This document shows positions 22,751 through 30,646 of a stretch of 35,334 nucleotides of DNA, piece by piece. Below the pieces are notes generated by a model. That model made no database searches, was not told the DNA's origin, and saw nothing but the letters and a program-made list of their open reading frames with translations. Both the position numbers and the translations under genes were made by a program. Each line of letters opens with the position of its first letter. Position 1 is the stretch's first letter. The DNA is taken from the NCBI GenBank assembly GCA_026387895.1, contig JAPLKT010000149.1, forward strand, positions 1 through 35,334, in the 5' to 3' direction. The DNA is from Gemmatimonadota bacterium (lineage in GTDB: Bacteria; Gemmatimonadota; Gemmatimonadetes; Gemmatimonadales; Gemmatimonadaceae).

Positions 22751-23185
22751 ATGCACGACGTCAGATTCCAGAATCGCCGAGGAATAACCCTCCCCGAGTT
22801 AGCGGTCGCCTGTACGATCATCGGGGTGACGTCGGCAATCGTGGTGCCCCGATTCTCAGCGCTTTCGGCACGGCTTTCGCTGCGTTCCGGTGCGTACGAC
22901 GTGCGAACCGCGCTCACCATCGCACGGAACCAAGCCGTCCGACGGGGGGAGCTTGTGGCGTTTGTTGGCGATGCCGCTCGCGGCCGCATACGCGTGGTCA
23001 GCGGTGCCGACACCCTGTTCTTCCGCGACCTCAGCGCCCGCGGCCTCACCCTGGCGCTCACCCGCGACTCCATCACCTGGTCCCCGAATGGCCAAGGCTG
23101 GGGCGCGGCCAATACCACCATCATCATTGCACGGCGCGGCATCGCCGACACCATCACCGTGTCGCGACTCGGGCGCGTGCGGTGA
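22751..23185 (+). CDS. Type IV pilin-like / GspH-FimT pseudopilin
   Basis: 144 residues from the ATG at 22751, supported by GGGAGG 5-6 nt upstream; the frame is open further 5' but without a ribosome site. The prepilin signal is RRG-ITLPELAVACTIIGV: cleavage after Gly, Glu at +5 of the mature protein, then a hydrophobic helix ending VVPRF. The C-terminal globular part (ARNQAVRRGELVAFVGD and later strands) fits GspH/FimT minor pseudopilins, which cap type IV pili or type II secretion pseudopili. No other pilus genes are nearby, so it is an orphan here. It converges on the DEAD-box helicase gene with an 18-bp gap. Confidence 0.88.
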   Translation: MHDVRFQNRRGITLPELAVACTIIGVTSAIVVPRFSALSARLSLRSGAYDVRTALTIARNQAVRRGELVAFVGDAARGRIRVVSGADTLFFRDLSARGLTLALTRDSITWSPNGQGWGAANTTIIIARRGIADTITVSRLGRVR

Positions 23186-23203
23186 CGCTGGGACTACGCC
23201 CGC

Positions 23204-24418
23204 TCAGGTTCCGAAATCGTAGCCGACCACCGACACGCGCGGAATCGACTGCTGGATGACGCGCTCAATCGTCTTGACCATCGCAATCTCGTCGGCGCAC
23301 ATGAAGGTATAGGCGTCCCCCGTCGAGGCGGCGCGGCCGGTACGTCCGATGCGGTGCACGTAATCTTCAGCCTGCTGCGGCACGTCGTAGTTGATGACGT
23401 GCGTGATGCCGGAGATGTCGAGCCCGCGCTGCGCAATATCGGTGGCGACGAGCACGCGCACCTTCCCCGACTTGAAGTCCTCGAGGGCCTGCGTGCGCTG
23501 CCCCTGCGTCTTGTCGGCGTGCATCGCGGTGGACGCAATATCGGCGTCCTCGAGATGCCGAACGATCTTGTCGGCGCCGTGCTTGGTGCGGGTGAAAATC
23601 AGCACCGTGTCCATCGCCTTCTGCTTGAGCAGTTCAACGAGCAGCGCGCTCTTCTTCTCCTTGGGGCACGGATACACATAATGCTGCACCGTGGTCGCCG
23701 CACCCGAGCGGCGCCCGACCTGCACCACCACCGGACGACGCAGATACTTGCGCGCCAACGCCTCGACCTCAGGCGGCATGGTCGCGCTAAAGAGCAGCGT
23801 CTGCCGATACGAATGCATCTGTGCCACAATCCTATTCAACTGCGGTGCGACCCCCATGTCGAGCATGCGGTCGGCTTCGTCGAGCACCAGCACCTCGACC
23901 TCGTCGAGCACCACATTTTGCTTCTCCAGATGATCCAGCAAGCGTCCGGGCGTCGCGACAATCACGTCTACGCCGTCGCGGAGCGCCTTCACCTGCGGCT
24001 CGTAGCCGACCCCACCGTACACCGGAATCACATCGAGCCCGGAGTGCTTGCCGTACTTCGCGAAACTCTCCTCCACCTGCACGCACAGCTCGCGCGTGGG
24101 GGTGAGAATGAGCGCGCGCGTCCGGTGCGGACCACCGAGGAGTCGCTCGATAATCGGGATGGTGAAGGCCGCGGTCTTCCCGGTGCCGGTCTGGGCGAGG
24201 CCGATCAGGTCGCGCCCCTTGAGCGCGAGCGGAACGGCTTGCGCCTGAATCGGCGTGGGATGCTTGTATCCGGCATCTCGGAGTGCTTCGAGCATCGGCT
24301 CGGAGAGTCCCAGATCGGCGAATGTCACAGTGACGGTCGCGGCCTCAGCGGCGGCGAGCGTGGCGCGTTCCTCTTCAGTTGGGAGCGCTTCGGGCGGTGC
24401 AGTCGTGGTTTTTTTCAA
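23204..24418 (-). CDS. DEAD-box RNA helicase (RhlE-like)
   Basis: About 404 residues. Motifs in order: Q-motif region FADLGLSEPMLEALRDAGYKHPTPIQAQAV, Walker A AQTGTGKT, PTRELCVQ, VATPGRLLDHL, DEAD, SAT, VLIFTRTKHGADKIVRHL, ATDIAQRGLDISGI and HRIGRTGRA. There is only a short C-terminal extension. It should unwind RNA duplexes in ribosome assembly or RNA decay. The apparent start is TTG at 24418, directly followed by a run of seven A; no ATG is near and no clear ribosome site is seen, so the start is uncertain. Confidence 0.93.
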   Translation of the reverse strand: MKKTTTAPPEALPTEEERATLAAAEAATVTVTFADLGLSEPMLEALRDAGYKHPTPIQAQAVPLALKGRDLIGLAQTGTGKTAAFTIPIIERLLGGPHRTRALILTPTRELCVQVEESFAKYGKHSGLDVIPVYGGVGYEPQVKALRDGVDVIVATPGRLLDHLEKQNVVLDEVEVLVLDEADRMLDMGVAPQLNRIVAQMHSYRQTLLFSATMPPEVEALARKYLRRPVVVQVGRRSGAATTVQHYVYPCPKEKKSALLVELLKQKAMDTVLIFTRTKHGADKIVRHLEDADIASTAMHADKTQGQRTQALEDFKSGKVRVLVATDIAQRGLDISGITHVINYDVPQQAEDYVHRIGRTGRAASTGDAYTFMCADEIAMVKTIERVIQQSIPRVSVVGYDFGT

Positions 24419-24496
24419 GTTATCGAAAGGTAATCCCGCGGGAGGGGCGCCGCTGGAACGGGAGGCAGAAACACCGATCCGGGACGTCCGATACCT

Positions 24497-25369
24497 TCAG
24501 CCGGAGAGGAACTCGATCAGGAGTGTGTTGATCCGGTCAGGGGCCTCTTCCATCACCACATGACCACCTCCCCCAATCAGTTCGAGGCGCGCGTGTGGCA
24601 TGGCCGCGACCAGCGCTGGCGTTGTATCAGGGCGCACGGTGCGGTCGTGGGTTCCGAACACCACGAGCGTCGGCACCGTGCAGCGCGCCACAACCGCTGG
24701 GTCGAGCGGCGTCCACGTGAACTCGCGCAACATCTGGAGCTGCGCGCGCAGAATCTCCGGGAACTGCGACGGCGCCCAATACTCATCGACATCGCGATCC
24801 GTGAACCAGCCGATCGTGCCGTACACACGGCGCTGTACGAGCTCCACCGCAGTCCGCGGAAAGAAAAACGAGAGCAACTCGCCGCGGATATCGGGAATGA
24901 AGGGGACCAGTTCCCGCGCGGGGCGCACGAGACCGAAGCCCACCGAGCCGAACAGGACCAGTCGCTCCACTCGGCCAGTCAACGCCACTTCAAATGCGAC
25001 CCGCCCTCCCATCGACTGCGCCACAAGCTTTGGGCAATCGAGCCCGAGTACATCGAACAGCATGAGCAGCCGCCGCGCCTGCACCTCAAGGGTGTAGCTC
25101 CCCTGCTCCTGTGGCGCATCGCTCAGTCCGTGCCCGGGCATATCACAGGCGAACACGTGGTACCCCGCGCGGGCGAGGGCTTCGATGTTGTGACGCCAGA
25201 GGTAGGCAGTGATCGCCCAGCCGTGGACAAGCACCACGGCGGGCCCCGTCGATGGCCCCGCTACCAGCACCCGCAACGTGGTGCCATCAGCAAGCGTCAC
25301 TCGACGTCGCTCGATCGCCGAGTTTCCCGCAGGCCACCACTGCTCGGGGGGAAGGCGTTCGAGGGGCAT
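24497..25369 (-). CDS. Alpha/beta hydrolase
   Basis: 290 residues. The fold is shown by VVLVHGWAITAYLWRHNIEAL (oxyanion region HGW), FACDMPGHGLSDAP, the nucleophile elbow VAQSMGGRVAF (Ser in A-Q-S-M-G-G), the acid in VVFGTHDRTV and the catalytic His in GGGGHVVMEEAP. The substrate cannot be told. No signal peptide. It follows the unknown gene at 25424-26581 across a terminator-like hairpin and lies 78 bp before the DEAD-box helicase start. Confidence 0.9.
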   Translation of the reverse strand: MPLERLPPEQWWPAGNSAIERRRVTLADGTTLRVLVAGPSTGPAVVLVHGWAITAYLWRHNIEALARAGYHVFACDMPGHGLSDAPQEQGSYTLEVQARRLLMLFDVLGLDCPKLVAQSMGGRVAFEVALTGRVERLVLFGSVGFGLVRPARELVPFIPDIRGELLSFFFPRTAVELVQRRVYGTIGWFTDRDVDEYWAPSQFPEILRAQLQMLREFTWTPLDPAVVARCTVPTLVVFGTHDRTVRPDTTPALVAAMPHARLELIGGGGHVVMEEAPDRINTLLIEFLSG

Positions 25370-25387
25370 GACCGTTAGAGCGAGGGC

Positions 25388-25419
25388 CTCGGGTACGGCG
25401 GATCACCGCCGCACCCGAG
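25388..25419 (-). terminator. Hairpin between the unknown gene and the hydrolase gene
   Basis: CTCGGGT (25388-25394) and CGGCGG (25396-25401) pair with CCGCCG (25406-25411) and ACCCGAG (25413-25419) around an ATCA loop with one A/C mismatch. It begins 4 nt after the stop codon of the upstream minus-strand gene. No T-run. Confidence 0.6.
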
Positions 25420-25423
25420 CCAA

Positions 25424-26581
25424 TCAGATCAGGTCGACGGGACGTCCGACCAGTCGCGCAATCAACCCGATGCGGAACGTGATGTCGCACCAGCGCTCGT
25501 CGCCGCCGTGCACCGGCTCGAGCGGATACGACGACCAGACCCACGGCGTCGTACTTTTCGGACTCGCCATGCCCTTGTGCGGATGCCAGAGACCGGTGCG
25601 GTCGCAGTCATCGACGAACCGCTCGTACATTTTGAGCCAGTGCTCGTTGCGCTTGAGGAACCCGAGACGCGCCATGAGCTCGAGCCACGCAATCGCGGCC
25701 GGTACGTCCGCCTCCACCGCATTGCGATGCGGCAGGCGATCGCCCATCACATACAGGGGCACCTGAAGGATCTTTTTGCCCACCTGCTGCATCTGCTCCT
25801 GGCGCGGTAACGCTCGGCACAGCCAGCGATAGAGCATTTCCATTCCTTCGTAGTGCTCGGTCCGGAAGAGCGGCATATGTGCATACATCCGGAGTGCGTG
25901 GATGCTAGGCGGGAAGACGTCAGGCGCGAGCACCTGCTGATTCCCGATGCGAATCCACGGCTTGGCGCCGAGGGGCGAACGCAAAAAGTCCATCGTGCGT
26001 TCGAGGGTCCGCCGAGCCATGCCACGGAGGCGAGGGTCCGCTTCGTAGCCGGCCTGCGCCAAGGCTGCGCCCGCGGCTTCGCGGAGCGTCTGTCGGAGCA
26101 TCAACCGTGACTCCTCCGCCATCGGCTTGGTCTTGGGACCAACGGCAGGCGCGAACTCGAACAGCAAGGCCGGATCGTCATCATCGGCAAGCAGTCGGAA
26201 TAGAATCTTCCGCGCCTGATGCACCGCCGGGGCGTCCTTGCCCCAGCCGTACTCCAGCAACCGGTTGAACGCGTTGATCGTCCCCACCCCTTCGACCCCT
26301 TCGCCGCGGGGTGGCAGGCTGAGCATGGCATGATTCCAAATGCCATCGCCGTACTGACGGATCGCGAGCTCAAGGGCCGGTCGGTACGTCATCGGGAGGA
26401 GGTGAAACTCTGGCGGAACTTTGTCCGCGAGCTTCGCCACCTCAATAATGGCGCGATACTGTATTGGGGGTGACGCGTTCGCCATCAACCAAGTGATGGG
26501 AAAGCGAACATGCACCGGCGGAGCCGGGGGTGCCGGCGGCGGCGCTAAGACAGGAAGTGTCGGAGTAATCGGTGCAGTCAA
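25424..26581 (-). CDS. Large helical protein of unknown function
   Basis: 385 residues with a Pro-rich N-terminus (VLAPPPAPPAPPV), then a mostly helical body with many Trp, His and Tyr. Repeated helix-loop patterns (LLEYGWGKDAPAVHQARKIL; MEMLYRWLCRALPRQEQMQ; IAWLELMARLGFLKRNEHWL) and an end with TGLWHPHKGM, TTPWVWSSYPLEPVHGG and ERWCDITFRIGLIARLVGRP recall alpha/alpha-toroid proteins such as terpene-cyclase-like or glycosidase folds, but I cannot assign a family. A start at an internal Met (26485) is possible. The stop is followed by a hairpin. Confidence 0.65.
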   Translation of the reverse strand: MTAPITPTLPVLAPPPAPPAPPVHVRFPITWLMANASPPIQYRAIIEVAKLADKVPPEFHLLPMTYRPALELAIRQYGDGIWNHAMLSLPPRGEGVEGVGTINAFNRLLEYGWGKDAPAVHQARKILFRLLADDDDPALLFEFAPAVGPKTKPMAEESRLMLRQTLREAAGAALAQAGYEADPRLRGMARRTLERTMDFLRSPLGAKPWIRIGNQQVLAPDVFPPSIHALRMYAHMPLFRTEHYEGMEMLYRWLCRALPRQEQMQQVGKKILQVPLYVMGDRLPHRNAVEADVPAAIAWLELMARLGFLKRNEHWLKMYERFVDDCDRTGLWHPHKGMASPKSTTPWVWSSYPLEPVHGGDERWCDITFRIGLIARLVGRPVDLI

Positions 26582-26946
26582 TTCTGGACGCCCCGTGCTA
26601 AACCATTGTCAGACAACAGGATATGCCAAAACCCCCGCCGATCGAGGGCCCTGACCCTTAAGGATACCACTTTTTGGGATTTCCGCTAGGGTCCAGAGGG
26701 ACCAAACGGGCGCTCGTGCCCTTAGATCCGCCGCACCTCATCAGCAAGCTGAGCACGACAGGAAGCGCGGGTCCGCGGTCCAACCTGACAGTCCCTCCGT
26801 CACCAAGGCATACCTAAGTTGCAAACTGTGCCGTTATGTCGTAAGTCAGAGTGGCTCAAGGTTTGCACTGAAATATCGCATTCTCGGGTCCAGTCCATTA
26901 CCCGGCCAACAACCGCTTGTTTCGGCACGAAGGAGAAGTCGTTCAG
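26582..26946 (+). promoter_or_regulatory. 365-bp intergenic region with a possible lon promoter
   Basis: No gene is seen here. A candidate promoter toward lon is TTGCAA (26819-26824), a 17-bp spacer and TAAGTC (26842-26847). TGCAAAC (26820-26826) is repeated inverted as GTTTGCA (26861-26867), which could be a regulator site. AAGGAG lies just before the lon start. I see neither a CIRCE element nor a convincing sigma-32 promoter. The region also serves the divergent gene ending upstream at 26581. Confidence 0.35.
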
Positions 26947-29499
26947 ATGAGCACTCGCCAGACCCTTCCCGTCCTCCCGCTCCGCGGGACGGTCATCTTC
27001 CCAGGCCTCACCGCGCCCATCGCAGCGGGACGTCCGGGCACATTGCGCGCCATCGAGGCAGCCCTCAAGGGTGATCGCCTCGTCTTTGCCGTGGCGCAAC
27101 GGGATAACTCCGAAGAACCCACCTCCGACATCCTGTACTCCATGGGTGTCGTGGCGCGCATCGGGCAGGTCCAGCGCGGACTCGGTGGGGTGCAACTGCT
27201 CCTGCAGGGTGAACAGCGCGCCACCGCCCTTCAGTTCATGGAGGGCGACGGGTTCCTCTCGGCGGTCGTGATGGACACCGAGGAGATGTCCCCCCTCGAC
27301 GACAAGGATGCCGCCTTCGAAGCCCTTCACAAGGAAATCCGCGAACGCGCCGCCGAACTGGGCGAGCGCCGCGGACTTCCCGAAGAGGTCGTGCATCAGG
27401 TCCTCGATTCCGTCACCGAGCCGGGGAAGTTTGCCGACCTGGTGGCCGGATACATCGAACTCACCGTCCCCGAAAAGCAGGGGCTGCTCGAAACACTCTC
27501 CGTTGAAGAGCGCCTCCGCCGCGTGCTCGTGCACGTACAACGTCAGATCTCCCTGCTCGAAGCGCAGGAGGAGATCAAGTCGCAAGTGCAGGAAGAACTC
27601 GGCGAACGTCAGCGCGAGATGTTCCTGCGCGAGCAGATCAAAGCCATTCAGAAGGAGCTCGGCGACGACGACCAGAACAAAGAAATCACCGAACTCCGCG
27701 AGAAGCTCAACAAGCTCGAACTCCCCAAGCAAGCGCGGATCGAAGTCGAGCGTGAGCTCGGTCGACTGGAACGCTCGGGACGCGAATCCATGGAAGCGCA
27801 GGTCATTCGCACGTATCTGGAATGGATGGCCGAGCTCCCGTGGAACAAGCGGAGCGACGACCAGCTGGATCTCTCGCACGCCACCACGGTGCTGGACGAA
27901 GACCACTACGGCCTAAAGGACGTGAAGGATCGCGTGCTCGAGTTTTTGGCGGTGCGTCAGCTTCGCGCGCAGCAGATGGCCGAAGAGATTGCAACGACGG
28001 GCGAGTTTCCCGCCGCCAAGCTCCGCGTGTCGAGGGAGACGGCGACCCCGAGTTTGAGCAAGGCCGACGATGAGTCGCGCCCGATTACCGACCAGCGCGA
28101 GGCCAAGAGCCGCGCGATGGCCAAAGGCCCGATTCTCTTGTTCGTCGGCCCCCCGGGTGTGGGCAAGACGTCGATTGCTAAGAGCATCGCGCGCTCCCTC
28201 GCCCGCGAGTACGTGCGCGTGGCCTTGGGCGGCGCGCGCGACGAAGCGGATATTCGCGGACATCGGCGCACGTACGTGGGCGCAATGCCTGGCCGCGTGA
28301 TTCAGGGGATGAAGCAGGCCGGCACCAAGAACCCCGTGTTTCTGCTCGACGAAATCGACAAGCTCGGCGTCAGCTTCCAGGGCGATCCGTCGAGTGCGCT
28401 GCTCGAGGTGCTCGACCCCGCGCAGAACGACAGCTTTACCGACCACTACGTCGGCGTGCCGTTCGACCTCAGCGAAGTCATCTTCATCGCGACGGCGAAC
28501 TTCATTCAGAACATCCCCGGTCCGCTACTCGACCGTATGGAAGTCGTGGACTTTGCCGGATACACCGAGCGTGAGAAGTCGGAGATTGCCAAGAAGTATT
28601 TGATCCCGCGTCAGCTCGAAGATTCGGGACTCGGCGAGAAGAAGGTCGTCTTCACCGACGAAGCCGTCGCGAGCCTGGTGTCGAATTACACCCGCGAGAG
28701 TGGTGTGCGTCAGCTCGAGCGCGAGATTGGCGCGGTGACCCGCAAGGTGGCGCGTCGCATCGCGAGCAAGAGTGCGCACACCGGCATTGAAGACGGCGTG
28801 ATTTCCGCTGAGGAAGTGCGTGAGCTGCTCGGGCGCCCGAAAGTGCGCCCCGAAAAAGCCAACGCGCACCACGAGGTGGGCATCGCAACCGGCATGTACT
28901 ACACGCCGATGGGCGGCGACATCATGTTCGTCGAGGCGAGCACGCGTCGCCTCGAGGCGCCGGTCTCCGCCGACGGTACGACGAGCGCGAGCAACGGTGG
29001 TGGCCCCGTGGCCCTGATCCTGACCGGTCAACTTGGCGATGTCATGAAGGAGTCGGCGCGCGCGGCTTTCACCTATGTCACAAACAACGCGGTGCGACTC
29101 GGGATTCCGCGGTCACGGTTGGGCGCGGTGGAGACGCACATTCACGTGCCGCAGGGAGCGATCCCGAAGGACGGACCGTCGGCCGGCGTGGCGATCGCCA
29201 CCGCGCTCGCGAGCGAGATGACTGGACGTCCTGTGCGAAAGGACCTCGCCATGACCGGCGAGATCACGCTGCGCGGTCGCGTCCTACCGATTGGCGGCGT
29301 CAAGGAAAAAGTGCTCGGCGCACTGCGGGCCGGCATCAAGACCATCGTGCTTCCCAAGGAGAACGAAGCGGATCTTGAGGACGTCCCGGAAGAAGCCAAG
29401 AAGCAGCTCACCTTCCATCTGGCGGAGACGCTCGAGGATGTGCTGAAGTTGGCGCTCGTGCCGGAGTCGGAGACGGAGCCGCTATTGCAGGTCATCTAA
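26947..29499 (+). CDS. lon: ATP-dependent protease La (Lon)
   Basis: 850 residues from MSTRQTLPVLPLRG; this ATG has AAGGAG upstream and matches the family, so the in-frame ATG at 26917 is less likely. The N-terminal LON domain, the long coiled coil (about residues 190-270), Walker A GPPGVGKT (401-408), Walker B FLLDEIDKLG, and the protease domain with Ser745 in PKDGPSAGVA and Lys788 in GGVKEKVLGAL form the expected Ser-Lys dyad. It degrades damaged and regulatory proteins in the cytoplasm. About 50 extra residues (27961-28115) lie between EFLAVRQL and AKGPILLF just before Walker A, where E. coli Lon has a few residues. A strong terminator follows. Confidence 0.97.
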   Translation: MSTRQTLPVLPLRGTVIFPGLTAPIAAGRPGTLRAIEAALKGDRLVFAVAQRDNSEEPTSDILYSMGVVARIGQVQRGLGGVQLLLQGEQRATALQFMEGDGFLSAVVMDTEEMSPLDDKDAAFEALHKEIRERAAELGERRGLPEEVVHQVLDSVTEPGKFADLVAGYIELTVPEKQGLLETLSVEERLRRVLVHVQRQISLLEAQEEIKSQVQEELGERQREMFLREQIKAIQKELGDDDQNKEITELREKLNKLELPKQARIEVERELGRLERSGRESMEAQVIRTYLEWMAELPWNKRSDDQLDLSHATTVLDEDHYGLKDVKDRVLEFLAVRQLRAQQMAEEIATTGEFPAAKLRVSRETATPSLSKADDESRPITDQREAKSRAMAKGPILLFVGPPGVGKTSIAKSIARSLAREYVRVALGGARDEADIRGHRRTYVGAMPGRVIQGMKQAGTKNPVFLLDEIDKLGVSFQGDPSSALLEVLDPAQNDSFTDHYVGVPFDLSEVIFIATANFIQNIPGPLLDRMEVVDFAGYTEREKSEIAKKYLIPRQLEDSGLGEKKVVFTDEAVASLVSNYTRESGVRQLEREIGAVTRKVARRIASKSAHTGIEDGVISAEEVRELLGRPKVRPEKANAHHEVGIATGMYYTPMGGDIMFVEASTRRLEAPVSADGTTSASNGGGPVALILTGQLGDVMKESARAAFTYVTNNAVRLGIPRSRLGAVETHIHVPQGAIPKDGPSAGVAIATALASEMTGRPVRKDLAMTGEITLRGRVLPIGGVKEKVLGALRAGIKTIVLPKENEADLEDVPEEAKKQLTFHLAETLEDVLKLALVPESETEPLLQVI

Positions 29500-29515
29500 T
29501 TTTCACGCGCAACGA

Positions 29516-29549
29516 AAGCGGGCCAGCCCTCACCAGGGCTGGCCCGCTT
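29516..29549. terminator. Bidirectional hairpin terminator after lon
   Basis: A perfect 15-bp GC-rich stem (29516-29530 with 29535-29549) with a CACC loop, between convergent lon and the metallopeptidase gene. The same CACC loop is seen in the hairpin at 2037-2066. Only weak T-richness follows. Confidence 0.8.
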
Positions 29550-29566
29550 CTGCATTGCATCGAGTA

Positions 29567-30562
29567 CTAGGGCTTCTGTCCCGGACGGAAGACGGCAACC
29601 GCGCGAGTAATGATTTCGGGGATCGGCGTGCCGCTGTTCGCCGGGGCGTCGCCAGCAAGAAGATTCATCAGCGGCGACGAGCCGACGGGCAGTGTGTACG
29701 GTTCGGCCAAGCTGGCGGTGACCGTGTAGCCCATGTCGGCGAGCGAGCCGATCGTCATGGCTGAGAGCGGCATTTTCACACCGCGCGCCTCAATGGTACC
29801 GGTCATGAGTTCCGTCTTGAAGATCGATTCACGCCAGTGATCGTCGGCTGTGCCGCTCCCGCCGGTGTTCTCGAGCGGAATCGTCGGCGAGCAAGTCGCG
29901 GATACCGTCGGCGAGAACGTCAGGCACGCAATCTTCGCGTTGGATCCCCGAAACGCCGTGGTATTCGTCCCAGCGCCCGTGATGAGCGGATTGATCGAAT
30001 CGGGACGCGTGCCGAAGATGGTCGAGTTGAAGCCGAGGGTGTGCAACATCTCGTGCGTCATAACATCAACCAGCTGGTTGTTGGTAGCCAGCGGTGCGAG
30101 ATAGTCGGTGCGGAATCGCATGGAGGCGACGATCGGAAGCCCGCCAGTGCGCACCAGGCAGGGACCGGCCTGCGCGATGATTTGCGCAGATCCGAGCGTC
30201 GCCGTGTCCTGCGCGAAAATCACGATTCCCGGATACGCCCCGGAGGGCAGTGTTGCGTTGCCGAGGCCGCACCCGCCGTTCGCGGTCGTCTTGCGGATCG
30301 TGGTGGTGTACGACGCCGCGTCCGCTGCGCTCATGGAGATCGGGTAGCCCGCAGGCCCCGCGGTGACAATCGCCGTGAGGCGCTTCACCACAGAGTCCAT
30401 GGCCAGCTGGAACGCCGCGCTCGGCGTACTCAGAAAAATCACCTGGATGGAAAATCGTGTGCTGACGGGTGGCGCGGGGGTGACGGCCGTCGGCGACGAG
30501 CTCGAACAGGCGGCGAGAACTCCAACCATCGAGCAGAGTACGAGTGAACGAGACAGACGCAT
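29567..30562 (-). CDS. Leishmanolysin-like (M8) zinc metallopeptidase lipoprotein
   Basis: 331 residues. The signal peptide ends in a lipobox LAACSSSS, predicting a lipid-anchored exported protein. The zinc site is HEMLHTLGF (HExxH), preceded by a large pro-domain-like region with NGGCGLGNA. Downstream, DDHWRESIFKTELMTG followed by MPLSAMTIGSLADMGYTV is the family-typical third ligand and met-turn region. It would cleave extracellular or periplasmic proteins. It stands alone between the lon terminator and the PBP gene. Confidence 0.9.
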   Translation of the reverse strand: MRLSRSLVLCSMVGVLAACSSSSPTAVTPAPPVSTRFSIQVIFLSTPSAAFQLAMDSVVKRLTAIVTAGPAGYPISMSAADAASYTTTIRKTTANGGCGLGNATLPSGAYPGIVIFAQDTATLGSAQIIAQAGPCLVRTGGLPIVASMRFRTDYLAPLATNNQLVDVMTHEMLHTLGFNSTIFGTRPDSINPLITGAGTNTTAFRGSNAKIACLTFSPTVSATCSPTIPLENTGGSGTADDHWRESIFKTELMTGTIEARGVKMPLSAMTIGSLADMGYTVTASLAEPYTLPVGSSPLMNLLAGDAPANSGTPIPEIITRAVAVFRPGQKP

Positions 30563-30646
30563 GCAGGGTACCTAATCAGTGACGCATAAACCGGGAACGC
30601 TACAGAAGGGGACGGATTCCCCGGGGAGTTCCTGTCTCTGCCGGTG

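Noticed and set aside
24404..24418. Phase-variable A7 tract at the DEAD-box helicase start
   Set aside because: Seven A residues follow the TTG start, but a change in length would simply break the frame and no alternative start is seen; too little evidence for regulation.
26747..26946. Heat-shock element (CIRCE or sigma-32) before lon
   Set aside because: I found no CIRCE inverted repeat and no convincing CTTGAA/CCCCAT pair.
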